Assembly: GCA_964035795.1 (NCBI GenBank)
Contig: OZ038326.1
Location: 8,319,306-8,383,305, forward strand
Source: Pterobdella sp. o SKG-2022
Taxonomy: Eukaryota > Annelida > Clitellata > Hirudinida > Piscicolidae
Direction: 5' to 3'
DNA: 64,000 nucleotides
Both the position numbers and the translations under genes were made by a program. Under the pieces are notes generated by a model. It saw only the letters and a program-made list of their open reading frames with translations, was not told the origin of the DNA and searched no databases. This document shows positions 19,106-33,333 of the stretch, piece by piece (positions within the stretch are counted from its first letter, which is position 1; the number at the start of each line of letters is the position of its first letter).

Positions 19106-21112
19106 TCAATCGCCCTCATCCCGCTGAAACTTCTTCTTGCTCCTCTTTCCCCCTTCGATCACGTTATCCTCTCCACCATAGTGTATCATTTCATCTCCAT
19201 TTTGACATTCTTCTTCACTATTTTCATCATCACTCTTCTCCTCTTCATCTTCCTCCTTCTCCTCTTCATCTTCCTCCTTCTCCTCTTCATCTTCCTCCTT
19301 CTCCTCTTCATCTTCTTCCTTCAGCATTTGTGATCTGATATGTTCCTCCTTCCTGGAGAAAAAAGCCTTGCGACTGGTTCGACCCCCCTCGAGGTACCGA
19401 ATACCTGTGTAGGCTGAAGGAGTGTAGTCTACGGAGGATCTCTTGGGGCGGCTCTTGCTGTAGTCAGTCACAGTCTCATTATCATAATATTTGCCATCCT
19501 TCAATCGTTTGTAGTCGTAGTTGTTCTCTTGCCAGAAGTTGTTTTCAAGTTGGTAGGGGTCGTGTTGCAGCTGCTCCATCAGCCTCTTGTATCCCTGCTT
19601 GTTGAACTCTTCCTGATACAAAGCATCCAGGCTTTTGAACTCCACATCTTCTTCATCGTCATCGTCATCTTTTTCTGTTTCTTTTTCATCTTCTAAATCA
19701 TCATCATCATGAAAAGGATCATCGAGGGAAACAGGAGTAGGGTCAGAGGTGAGGTCAGGCAGGTCGGAGGGTGTGGTGTATGATGACTCAATTTGCTCCC
19801 ATGACATGTGCATAAGAGAAGGCATGATGTGTTCATTGTCCTTGTGTCGTTGCTCCTCTTTGACCTGTCAAAGGTCAACAGGTCACTAAAGCAAGCATGA
19901 TTATGAACAATAAAAACCTACCTGTTTTTTGAGTTCATTGATGTCATCGTGAGACAAATTACTCAACCTCAACACTTCATTCCCAATTTGACAATACTTC
20001 TCTTCATCATCTTCTTCATCATCACCCACACACACTCTTAAAACTTCTCTATGATTGGTCAAATGATGATCCTTATAGATATATTGGCCATGAAGGTAGT
20101 TTTGGAAAGAAGGGATATTGAAAAGAAGCCATTTGAGGCCAAAGTTGCAAGGAAGGTTGGTGTCATGAGCTCCACACTGCGATAAGAACTTCATTTTCTT
20201 GCTCAGTGGCCCCTTCCTTGACAGCAGACGTCTCTTGTGGCAAGCAGGTCCTCTGAGAAACCACTTGGAGGATAACTTCTGGGACTGTAGAGTGCCTGGT
20301 GACTCATCAACTAGGTTGCTAAGATGGGGGGAAGTAAGGAAATCTGTTCTAGAATAGTTTTCATCATTTAAATGTGAAGAAGTAGTGAGATGTTGGATGA
20401 TTTTGTCGATCTGGTCCTTTTTCAAAGACTTGTTGTATTTCTCTGCAGCATTGAACGAGATGCCTTTTGGATATATGTTTCCTAGCAAGTCCTTGCTGTC
20501 TCCATTCAACCTGCTCTTGGTGTGATTCAAAGACTTGATATCTTCTTTATTTAATGAATTTTTATCAAAATATTTTTCTTTAAATTTTTCATTTTTTTCT
20601 TCTTTTGCATCAGTGTCACTTTCTTGATATACAAAACTTTTTGAATGTTTTCTCAAAGTTTTTTTTGTTTCTGATTTTAATCTTTCAAGTTGTTTGTTTA
20701 TTTCAAATTCTTTAATTCTTTCATTTTGCAGATCTTTCATTTTATTTACTTCCATGTTTGCGTTTTTTTCATCACCTTCAACTCTGTCTAGACTTGAATG
20801 TTTGTGTGTGATTTTTGAGAATGAAAGATCACCGCTGCCTTCATTCTTGCCACATTGATTGATCATTTTGAGATGTATTATGGTGGTCGCTTCATCCTTA
20901 TCTTCAACATTTTTGGCGACCATTTTCTCTTTTTTTGCTACCAGTGGAATAAGCTTTTTTTGGAAAAAATGACTATTTTGGAATATATTAGTTGTTTTTT
21001 CTTTTAAATTATTTTGTGGTATCTTCGTGGGCGCCTTGATGCCACCCTCTTCATGCACTCGGACCAGGTTGCTTTGTCTCAAGTCAATCGATATACTTGC
21101 AGTTTTTTTCAT
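19106..21112 (-). CDS. Orphan highly charged protein, two exons
   Basis: I do not recognise this gene. Exon 1 (21112-19922) and exon 2 (19864-19106) are joined in phase 0 across a 57-bp intron (CAG|GTAGGT ... TTTGACAG|GTC), giving about 649 residues from an AATAATG start. The N-terminal two-thirds are Lys/Asn/Ser-rich. A compact, Cys/Trp-containing part, WFLRGPACHKRRLLSRKGPL to FGLKWLLFNIPSFQNYLHGQ (about residues 280-345), looks folded. An acidic DDEEDDEE stretch follows it. Exon 2 has a conserved-looking core with EEFNKQGYKRLMEQL and YTPSAYTGIRYLEGG, and then four tandem EEDEEEK heptads. No membrane segment or enzyme motif is seen. Likely nuclear or cytosolic by composition only. Confidence 0.72.
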
Positions 21113-21848
21113 TATTTATTTCTTGTTTTTTTAAAATAAATATTTGTTCATGAATTTTTTTACGATTCTATATACAATACGGCAAATCTGGAAACTTATA
21201 AATAAAACCTACCATGCATTTTTAAAAGTTATACGTGTAAAAATCATCGAACATCAAATAAAAATAAATAATATCATTTTAATAAAAAGCTTTATCCATC
21301 AAAAATTTAATTTTTTTTTGAAAAATCGGTTTTTTTTGTGCAAAAGCTATTTGTGATTTGAAAGGTTTTATAGGCTAATGGAACTCAGACGTACTAAATC
21401 TTCCAGGCCTTTTTGCTGCTTTCTTATGACCACAATGGTCCCATTTTAATCAATGTTGACTTCACATTTTTAATTGAAGTTTGTGAGTTTTTTGTGTTTT
21501 CAATAATTTTCCACATCAACTTCATATAAATATTGTGATTTTTTTCAAATTTCAAAATGCTAGCCCACCACTTGAAAAGGCAAGGTTTCCATACAACAAT
21601 ACTTTGTGTTTTTTTCACACAGAATTGTTCAAGACTAAACTACGTCATCTACACTAAAAACTTTAAAGTTCCAGGAATCTTAACAACTTCCAGGTAGGAC
21701 AACTTTTCAGTAGTTTAAACTTTCCGGACATTGAAGCCTTGTTTTTTGTTGTGAAGGATGTTTTGTATTGTGTCCCAACTTTTAATAGTTTTTGCTTCTC
21801 ATTGGTGCTTCAATCAACCTTTCTACAACCCACCACTCTCCTTCATAA

Positions 21849-22010
21849 GTCATGATATAGCTCAATGATTGAGCATTGGACTAGTAATCTAAAGTTACCG
21901 GGTTCGATCCCGCGGGAGCCGACAATTAGCACCTGTTCCACAGTGTGTTATTCGCTACATTAAATTTTTAACAAGCGCTTTGATCTATAAGGAAAAGCGC
22001 TTTATAAAAA
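21849..22010 (+). mobile_element. tRNA-Thr(AGT)-derived SINE
   Basis: The head reads as a tRNA: A-box-like TAGCTCAATGATTGAG at about 21858, a pairable anticodon arm TTGGA-CTAGTAA-TCTAA with AGT at the anticodon, and a perfect B box GGTTCGATCC at 21901-21910. The acceptor stem is not properly paired, so this is not a functional tRNA. The body ends with two AAGCGCTTT blocks followed by TATAAAAAA, a 3' ending typical of animal tRNA-SINEs. A truncated relative lies at 14530. Confidence 0.85.
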
Positions 22011-23678
22011 ACACATCACATTGCATGATGTCAAATGTGAGTCAGTCATTCAAATTGTTGAAAGACTTGATGAAATTGAATAGAAGTTGTGAAGTTGGAT
22101 CAAGTTTGCATGGTTAATTTTGGATAAATTTAATTTTTTTTATGGAACATATTAATGATCATATTTAATTTATCTAAAATAATTTCGTCATAATTATATT
22201 AAACTCTAACCAATTATTTGATGTATTGAAAACCTCAAATGCAAAGATCGCAGTATTATCATTTAAGTTTTTAGTTAGTTATATATATTAATCATATACT
22301 GTAAACAATTCATAAAGCCATCGATATTACTTGCTGGGTGTACCAAATATTTGACAGATGACAACCTCGTTTCGTTTGTGACCTCAATTCTTCTTCAAAG
22401 ACCCAATAGAATCTTTGATTTTGAAATATCTGAAACTTCTGATTGGGTGAGAATACCACAAAAAGGCGGGATACATTCAGGTTTGGCGTGTGTTATGTAA
22501 CATGGTGCGTTGTCAACAAGTGTGTCTCCGAACAAGTTTGTAAACACTTTTGTTTTGGTGTTCTTTTCGAGAATTCTAGGTCAGCCTTCTTTACCACTTG
22601 TCTTCTTCTCAAACAACTTTTTATGTTAAATGTGAACATCAAACAACTAAAAATCTCCGCCAATTTAAGCACCAAACCTTTAACAATCCTAATTCTCTCA
22701 TCCCTTCATTTTTTTCACTTCACCTCAATTCCTACATTGTATCACATCAATCTATCCTACCCCATCCTCTCCACCAATGACCACTCAGATCAGGGAGCTA
22801 GACTCTCACAATCCGATGTAACAACACTGCACAACTGATGAAAAAACAGCTTTGTAATCCCTTCATAAATATTCATGAGACCTTTAGCTATTTATAGGAA
22901 CGTCTCAACTCGAAGTTTGCACAGCTTGAAAGAGCACAAAAGGTCTAAAAACAACTTCATGTGGTTACAATCTCACCTCTCTCATCGGCATGCTTTCACT
23001 TTTTAGTCACAAAAATATATCTTGAAGGGGCTTTGAGTTTCAAGCTAGCAATGCAAAGATGGCGGTGGTGTTGTGACGTCATTCTGGACACACCCCCTCC
23101 CACGTCATGTTCAGTATTTCATAGTGGCATTTATTTTGTTTTTTTCATTCCTATATTATTTTCAACGTTTTCATGTGATCAAGGTGATGACGTCATAAAA
23201 AAACTTTGACGTGTCTTTTTTGAAATTACAATTCTTTTGGCTGTTCATTCCATGGAAAAATAAATTGTTTCTACCAAACCACCTTCAACCCATCTGCAAT
23301 CTCACTCATCCCTCTCAAAATGGTCAAGCAGTCCAACCTCACGTACGTCGGATGTGCGTGTGTATACTGATGAAGGAAGGGTGCTTAGAAGGAATTCCCA
23401 AATATCATGAGCCCTATATGAGTGACACTCAATTGGGTGAAGCACATGTGGAAGTATGGGGAGAAGGTGGTAATAAAAAGTTTTCACAACATCCTGTCTT
23501 CATTTCTTCAAGCCTCCAACTCATCCTGACATCGTTCTCATTAGCAAAAATTGATAATTATCACTAGTACCATTTGGAAGCTATATTTATCTTACACATG
23601 CATAATGAAAGTTCCACTTTATTCCGTTAACAAACAAACAAACAAACAAACAAAAAAACAAACTAACAAACAAAAAAA

Positions 23679-23681
<3 letters not shown>
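22011..23681. other. Intergenic AT-rich region, no gene seen
   Basis: No recognisable exon set. Two palindromic TGACGTCA octamers occur, near 23074 and 23187. The sequence just before the CA array (23632-23682) is an AAAC-rich simple repeat. Confidence 0.5.
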
Positions 23682-23971
<290 letters not shown>

Positions 23972-23989
23972 ACGTCATTCAGAGCATTA

Positions 23990-26900
23990 TTTTGTGTTCA
24001 ATGCTAGCTGAGTGAAGTTTGCAAGCCTTGAATGAATGATTGACTCTCCATTTTGAGTCTGTGTCATGATTGCTGGAATGTAGTTTCACTTTTAAATTAT
24101 GGTATTGTGAAGAAGATGGACTCAAGATATATTGTGTGGAGGTGTCATGGCAGAGTTACTTCGATAAGGAGTGATAACTTGGAAGATAAGTTAATTTAAA
24201 AGAACCTCTTGACTGGATTGAGTTGAAGTTAACTTCAATTTATCTCTACAAGCGTATCAATGGTACAAGATTTCCTACGCACGTTGGCATGTGGATGGAA
24301 GAGTGGTGGTGCGGTGTGGTGGTGTGGTCAGATGAGATGGTGGAGTGGTCAAATGAGGTGGTTGAGTGACGGGGGGAACGTGGTATGTGGTGAGTTTAGG
24401 TATGAAGGTGGTAGATACTCATGCACCAGTCGATTATAAGGCGCTTAACTGCTTGAGGTCTGCATGGCTTGAGAATAAAAGTTAAAAAAAAATTAAAAAA
24501 GAGTCAAAAAAAAAAAAAGACGTTGGAGAGGAAGACAAGAGAATGCCATGTTAATATGTGACTGCAGTGTAAACAGAAGAACTTTTCAAGTCCCATGACT
24601 CATGTATGACGCCATCTTGTCTCGAGAGGACCTCTTGTGAACGTTGATGATGTATGTGATCTTTTATTTAGTAAATTCTTCATCAGAAAAAGATCAGATG
24701 TATACCCCTGTTTAGTCAAAACCTGGCTTCATTTACCTGCTAAAAAACTACACTATCAAACTATCATACAACTTCCAGACCAAACCACCCCACATCTCCA
24801 CCACACCCTCCCACCACACCACACCACACCACCCCTTGAATTCAAATACGACGAGACAACTTATCAAGATTACCATAATTAATTATCTTCATAACTGAGA
24901 TTTCAAGCCAGTGCTTGTTGCTCTGAGACAAATAAACATTTTTGGAAGTGCTGGAATGTTCCAGAGGAACTTTTCGATATGTATCATCTTATTCAGTGTT
25001 TTTGTCTTATTAATAGATTCTTTCAATTTTATTTTTTTAGTGAAAAAATTATAATTATGTTAATTAATATTATTGATAATAATTATAATAGTAATAATTG
25101 TTATTGTCCTCATCATTATTATTTGGACACATGTTCAAATTACAACCCTCAAATGTTATCATCTTTTTTGTTAATTTTACCATTTTTTGTTATTATTCTT
25201 ATTTATTGTTGTTTTTCTTTTTTATTTTTATTAATATTTATATTGAATACATTATTTTTTTAAACTTTGATTTCCTTTCATTGTTAGTATTATCATAATT
25301 AGTTAAATATTTCAAACTTTTATTATCACCCATGATAACTATTCTTAAATATATCGCTTCATACAAATTTTTATTCCGTAGTGAGCTCCCAAGTTGTTTT
25401 GAAATGCATTTCAGTGGCGTATAATTTTACTAGGGTTTGTATGTGTGTGTGTACCACGCTCATATGCGATGTGTGCTCTATGGCGTGGTATTTATATGCT
25501 CTTCAATATATGTAGTGGCTTTTTAAGAAAGTGTTTGATGGCTTATATCTATGTAAATTTATGTGTGTATGTGATACGTTGTATGGCATATGAGAATATG
25601 TGATACGTTGTATGGCTTATGAGAGTATGTGAACGTTGTATGGCATATGAGAGTATGCAGTGTTTTCTTCATGAGAGAATTCAATGCTTGCTCATATTGA
25701 TATATGAAACACTGTCAGATATGCTTTCATATGTATGAGATAGTTGCTTAAATGATCAGGGTACGCGTGTATGAAAATCTAAAATAAGAAGGTTAAGACA
25801 GTTATTGCCATTAAAGACTTTTGAAACATTTTTGATTGCATGTTTCTGTCGTGAAGCTTGTACCGGATGTAGTTGTGTCATTTGGATCGAGATCTTGCAG
25901 GTTGGCACCCTTTTTTTCGTTTGGCCTTCCAATCCAATCGTGTTTGGAATGCCAATGTTTTGGAGTTGATATTGTTTGAATAATTTCTATCGCTGCTGAG
26001 TGATGATCGGCAAATATTAATTGAAAATGTGAAAATGAAATTATAATTTTCAACCTAAAAAGTCCGAAGCTATAACACAAATAACATCGGTGTGCATGGG
26101 AACCCAAGTTGAATCTACATACTCATCGAAGCTGCAATCTTATCGCATTGCAATTTCAGTTATTTTAACTTGTTTTGGAAGCCATCCAAAAATATATGTG
26201 AGCAGATTCAGCAAAGCCCACATCAGAATTAAGGCAGTAAACTTAAAAAATAAAATGTCTGCACAACAACACCTCAACTCTCCACCACCTCAAAACACCA
26301 CCACTAGTTCAACACAAAATCATTTCAATACATCCCCACAACATCAAATTATTTCAACAAAACACACCACTACATCAACACACCACCATAACACCACTCC
26401 ATCTTTGACCACCCAAAAGAAGGGCAAGTATCAAAAGCCCTCAGGCTTCCATATCCCATTACTTCAATTTTCAATTTGTTTTCTTTATGGGTTTGCAATA
26501 TTTTTGTTATATGAGAGCCCATTTATCATCATCATCATCACTATTATAATCCCTATCATCATCATCATCATCATCATCATTCGAAATAGATTCAAACCAT
26601 TATAGAAACAGTCAATAGATCTTGAGAAAAATACACACCTCAGCACCATCAGTCACTTCGTTGAAACCACATTTCTGCCATTGACCTGTGATGTTATCAA
26701 TATCTTTTTTTTTCTTCTTCTTCCTCTTCTTCTTTTTTTTCTTTCTTATACAGTTTTCAATATAATAGGCTCACTTCACTTTTCAGTCATGGTACGATCA
26801 AATATAAGTGTTACAAGGCAGAGCAGCGTGAGATAAGATGCATGGAGGCTTAATCTGCAACATAACCTGAGGGTTCAAACAATTCAATTTGATTAATTAG

Positions 26901-27188
26901 ACATTTGTGTTCAAATAATGTTTGAAAAAAACTGTTGCACACAACCAAGTACCACATCACACTCCACCCCGTCACACCCCACCACATCACACCCCACTCT
27001 AGCACATCACAAATCACCACACCTCACCCTACCACATCACACCACACTACATCAGATCACACTCCACCCACTACACCCCACTAACCCCACTCATCCCACC
27101 ACACTAACAGTTCTCAAATGGACACCACACTAACCTCCCACATCATACCATATCACACCAAACCGTTTCCCACAGACACCACATAGTT
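23990..27188. other. Intergenic region upstream of the CDK inhibitor
   Basis: Mostly AT-rich. A degenerate tandem repeat of about 32 bp (TATGTGATACGTTGTATGGC) sits at 25565-25660. A minus-strand frame at about 25996-25814 follows an acceptor-like CATCACTCAG and stays open for about 60 codons (contains KHDWIGRPNEKKGANLQDL); it could be a terminal exon of an unknown gene, but has no partner. 26937-27178 is CACCACATC-rich minisatellite sequence leading up to the CDK-inhibitor start. Confidence 0.4.
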
Positions 27189-27710
27189 ATGAGCAAGAGC
27201 AGCCCGGAAAACAAACGAACGAGCAACAGTCGAGAAGGTGTCAGAAGATGCCTGTTTGGAAAAAGGACCCAAGCAGACAAACAAAAAGAGGCCCTTCTCT
27301 TTAGTAGCTACCTGGGCAGCATTGCCAAACAGAAATCAATCAAATACAACTTTGATTTTGAGAACCACAGACCCCTTCAAGGCAACTTTCAATGGATAAA
27401 AGTTCCTTCCAGAGCCGCACAAGCACCTTCAAAACTGCCCTTCAACTCTCAGTGTGAAGAAAGGAGACAAGAAGGAGAAAAACAAGCTCAAGAATGGAGT
27501 CCTCTATCGTCCACCACATCGAAACACAACATCAACAACAACCACCACAAAAGAAACAAGATGATTACGGATTACTTCTCCAAAGATCTGGTCCAGCGTC
27601 CCTCCAATGCCCGATGTCTACCCTCTATCCAACACACACCAGCCATCAACAAACGTCAGAAACAAAAAACCCGCATCCAAGGTTTGATATGTTTACAACA
27701 GCATGAATGA
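27189..27710 (+). CDS. Cip/Kip-family cyclin-dependent kinase inhibitor (p21/p27/Dacapo-like)
   Basis: Nuclear inhibitor of cyclin-CDK complexes. The 173-residue frame is close in length to p21 and p27. The N-terminal CDI domain shows the cyclin-docking RxLFG motif (RCLFG, residues 20-24), a linker helix, and the CDK-binding strand YNFDFENHRPLQGNFQW (53-69). The tyrosines that follow in vertebrate p27 and p21 and enter the CDK ATP pocket are missing; the equivalent text is APSKLPF. Residues 123-130 (NKMITDYF) form a PCNA-interacting-peptide-like box with the TD pair typical of Cdt2 degrons, but Asn replaces the usual Gln and the basic +4 residue is absent. HTP at 149-151 followed by KRQKQK resembles the C-terminal TP phosphodegron and nuclear signal of p27. 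The start follows a CACCAC-rich tract ending in CCCACAG, so an untranslated upstream exon is possible. Confidence 0.88.
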   Translation: MSKSSPENKRTSNSREGVRRCLFGKRTQADKQKEALLFSSYLGSIAKQKSIKYNFDFENHRPLQGNFQWIKVPSRAAQAPSKLPFNSQCEERRQEGEKQAQEWSPLSSTTSKHNINNNHHKRNKMITDYFSKDLVQRPSNARCLPSIQHTPAINKRQKQKTRIQGLICLQQHE

Positions 27711-28956
<1,246 letters not shown>

Positions 28957-29089
28957 TACAAATACATACACACACACAGACAAACACACACACAGACAAA
29001 CACACACACACTGATACTTGATACCTTGGGAGACTCGTGCCAATCATGACCTCAACCCTCAGTAGGATGTTAACTTGGGTTGTGTATGT

Positions 29090-29523
<434 letters not shown>

Positions 29524-29567
29524 CTGCTATTTATTAAATGCTTTCTTCCTACATGGTTGTAACTTGA

Positions 29568-29767
29568 NNNNNNNNNNNNNNNNNNNNNNNNNNNNNNNNN
29601 NNNNNNNNNNNNNNNNNNNNNNNNNNNNNNNNNNNNNNNNNNNNNNNNNNNNNNNNNNNNNNNNNNNNNNNNNNNNNNNNNNNNNNNNNNNNNNNNNNNN
29701 NNNNNNNNNNNNNNNNNNNNNNNNNNNNNNNNNNNNNNNNNNNNNNNNNNNNNNNNNNNNNNNNNNN
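29568..29767. other. Assembly gap, 200 N
   Basis: Exactly 200 N between a CA array on the left and a TG-rich patch on the right. The round size suggests a placeholder, so the true distance is unknown. Confidence 0.99.
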
Positions 29768-29900
29768 TGTGTGTGTCTTGTACGCCATAGGAGCATATAA
29801 TGCGTTCACATGTGTGAAATGTTTATGCCTTTATGTGTGTATGTGTGTGTCAGCTCGAGTCGGTGCATATGTGATTTAGGGTGCCTTGATGTGTGCACAT

Positions 29901-32900
29901 TTATGCTTTTGTATAAACAACACACAAACACACACTTCTTCTACTGCATTGTCCACCATCAGGCAGGTGCAGAGAATGGTTGCCATTTCTTGTTGTTGTT
30001 GCGCATTTTTTCTGGTGGTTTTGAAAACTCTGTCGCTTGAAATTTCTACCACAGTGTTGGCATAAGATTGTTATTGTTGCTTGTTGTGAGTGTTTCTGTC
30101 TGATGTGGCTTACAAGGCCAGCTTTGTCAACTGCAATTTTTTTGCAACCAGAAAAAGAGGATACCAAACCGTTTAATACCCCATTATTTTTGTTCACCTC
30201 ACCACATATGTTATTAGTATTGTTATATTGTACATTCAGCTCTTTTTTACGATCTTTCATGTTTTTTTCTGATTGTTCTTTATTCTGGTTGAGATCGATT
30301 ATGAGGGTATTTATGCTTTTCCGCCATTCGATTCTGTTCTTCGCTTTGCTACGCCAACCAGACACCAACCCAATAACTTTCAAATCGTTATTCACCACAT
30401 CATGCTACCAATGTTTTTGATCACCTTCACTTCTTTTACCACCACATATTTTACTGACCAATAATTTTTTGGGCCACTGGGAAGCTGCCATTCTTTCAAT
30501 ATGTCCAAGCCATTTGAATGTTTTCAGTTGAAGGATTGAATCTACGCGTTCAATGTTGCCTCTTCTTCTTATTTCGGTGTTTCTTAACATGTCTCTCATA
30601 GGGATTTCACATATAGACAGAACACACTTATTAACAAAAGACTGCAATCTTTGAACGTGGTTGCTCAAGAGAGCCCAAGTCTCACAACCGTAAAGCAGGA
30701 TAGGCATTATAATGGATTTGAAAAGCCTCATCTTCGTTTTCCTTTTTAACTTTTTTTGATACCATATGAGCCTTCCAATACTTCTGAAAGCAATCGATGC
30801 TTTACAGATACGAGTATCAATTTTTTCATCTATGAAACAGTTGTTTCGAAGTATACTGCCCAGATATTGATACTGCTCAACTTCCTCAAAACCACCGTCA
30901 ATTTGATGTACCGACCTGTTGTCAAGATGAGTGTCTGTATTATCAGCTTCAGGCCACACAGCCATTATCTTAGATTTTTGAGTATTGCCCTTCAAGCCAT
31001 AACGGATAAATTCTTCACTGAGCGATTGAATAAGAGAATTCAATACACTTCGATCATTGCTCAATAATACCACATCATCTGCGTACATGAGGATTTGAAC
31101 CTTATCACTCATGTTGAACTTATGACGGCAGTTGTTTACCAGAGGAGCGTCAAGGTTTTATTGAATATGGACTCCGGCATCAGGATGTTTTATCATGGCA
31201 GTCCTTATGATAACATCTAAAAATAAGTTAAACAGAGTTGGATCCAGTACATCACCCTGCTTTACACCTGATTCAACCTTGTATTCTTCAGAAAACTGAC
31301 CTTCAAACCGCACCACCCCATATGTTTCCTTATGTAAGGCTTCTATTATACTCACGAGCTTTTCAGGAATGTTGTAGACACGACGTAACACAGCCCAAAG
31401 TAAATTTTTGTTAACTGAGTCGTACGCTTTACAAAGATCAATGAAGCACAAAAAGATCGGTACGTTGAACTTCTTGGCCCATTGCATCAATATTTTCGTA
31501 AAAAATAATTGATCACAACAACCTCTCTTGGCACGAAACCCACATTGAGACTACTTAGTTGCTCTTCAACATAATGTTTCATTCTGTTCAGCATCGCTCT
31601 TGCGATTACTTTGTAGACTGAACATAAAAGTGAGATGCCACGGAAGTTATCGCATTTCAACTTGCTACCTTTCTTGAAGATGGAAACAGTTATTTGTTTG
31701 GTCCAGTCTGAAGGAACCTTTTCTTCGACCCATATTTGATCTGCAATCAACTTCAACCATCTAACAGTCCCATCAGCACCTAGTAACAGTAGCTCTGTAC
31801 TAATTCCATCAATTCCAGTCGAGCTATTTTTTTTACACTGTTTGAGTGCGACACACAATTCTTCGTTTGTCAGAGGCTCAGTCATTGGATACAGAGAGCT
31901 ATCAGATGGAGATATCAATTGAGGTAGATGTGAAAGAGTAGAAGGATTGACCAGGGTATTGATGTTTGTGACCTCTTTGAAGTGTTCACACCATCTCTTT
32001 AGTTTGCTTTTTGTTGTTGTTAGCCTTGTTGTATCATCTTTGGCTAAGATCTTCAAGCATCTATAACCTCTTGATTTCGTTAAAGACTTCAAATTTTTTA
32101 TTAAAGAGCCACCTTTACCTTGTTTCAAACTCATTTCATAATCATCTCCTGCCTCTTTACTTTTTTGTTCCCACCATGAATTCAGAGCAAGTTTACATGC
32201 TTTTTTGCATTTTTTCTTTATTATCACATATTGGGACTTGAGAAATAATGGAACTGATTGATTTTTTTGTTTATGTTGCATAATTTTTTGGTAAACATCA
32301 GCTTTTTCAATTGTCAGCTGCCGAATTTCTTTAGTTACCCAATCCTTTCTATATTTTGTGTGTTTGGTTGGCAAAACTTTTTTTGCAGATGTTAAACTTT
32401 CTTTAAAAATTTTCCATAACTCATCAATATTTTTGGGCCACCAGGCACTGCTAACTGGTTTCTGAAATATTTTATTATGTTTTCGTCGAGTTCTCGGGGA
32501 TTTTCAATGTATTGCTTGTGACTAATGTTGCGAAATTGTTGCTTATGACAGTGAGTTGAAAAATTTGAATTTTGTATTAACAGGGAAGTGATCAAAAATA
32601 TGAAGAGTTTTTCTGAACATTTTGGTGTCCAGGATGCAGGATCGGTGTTGAGCATTGATGAGGATGTAGTCAAGGACATGTCCACCATTTTTCTGACCAG
32701 GATGGTGCCATGTATACTGATGTATCTTCTTATGAGGGAACAAAGTGTTGGTGATTGCCAGGTTGTTATAGTTGCAAAAATCCACCAGTCTTTTTCCGTT
32801 GTTATTTCTCACATCTGGATTATGCTTCCCATGTAGGGATGACCGACTAGTTGGCTGACCCACTCGTGCATCGAAATCACCTGCTACTATGATGACATCC

Positions 32901-33333
32901 ATTTTACAAATGCTCTCAATAGTAGATTGCAGTGTTTCATAAAAATTGTCACTGTTTTCTGACTCATCAACCTCTGTAGGAGCATATGCGGCAATAAGGC
33001 TGATACCAAAACCACCTATTTTCACTTACTTGCAATAACCTTTCGTTTATAGGGCGAAAACACCGTTTTTTTTCCACGCCTCCTTAAATTCATTTCTCAA
33101 GATTAAACCAGTACCTCTTTGGTTGCCACTTTGGTCCACATCCATACCTGAATACACCACGACTGCATCGTATACATCTAACACATCTGAACCCACCCTT
33201 GAACTTCAGCCAACGCCATGACAGACATGCGTTTCATCTTCATTGTTTCAATAACGTTCAAAAGTTTGATGTTGAATTCAGTGGGGTTACCCAGACTTTT
33301 TACGTTCCAACAGCCAATATTGTAGAAAACCAT
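29901..33333 (-). mobile_element. Decayed non-LTR (LINE) retrotransposon with EN, RT and C-terminal zinc motif
   Basis: Reads leftward from an ATG at 33333. The apurinic endonuclease begins with GCWNVKSL and continues with VIIVAGDFDARVG and a DYILINAQH-like segment (33025-32543). RT follows: STGIDGISTELLL, NFRGISLLCSVYKVIARAM, FIDLCKAYDSVN, SGVKQGDVLDPTLFN and the active site YADDVVLLS at about 31082. Then come CETWALLSNHVQRLQ and LGHIERM, and a C-terminal CQHCGRNFKRQ...H...C finger near 30070. Breaks: an in-frame stop in the first endonuclease block (about 33155), frameshifts near 32560, 32380 and 31555, and an in-frame TAA near 31155. It is inactive. Clade is unresolved; the post-RT region is of the RTE-like or L2-like general type. 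Confidence 0.9.

Noticed and set aside
21849..21925. Functional tRNA-Thr gene
   Set aside because: The acceptor stem does not pair and the sequence continues into a SINE body with an A-rich end.
24420..24500. Third SINE copy suggested by AAGGCGCTTAACTG followed by an A-rich run
   Set aside because: No B box or body similarity to the two SINE copies could be confirmed.
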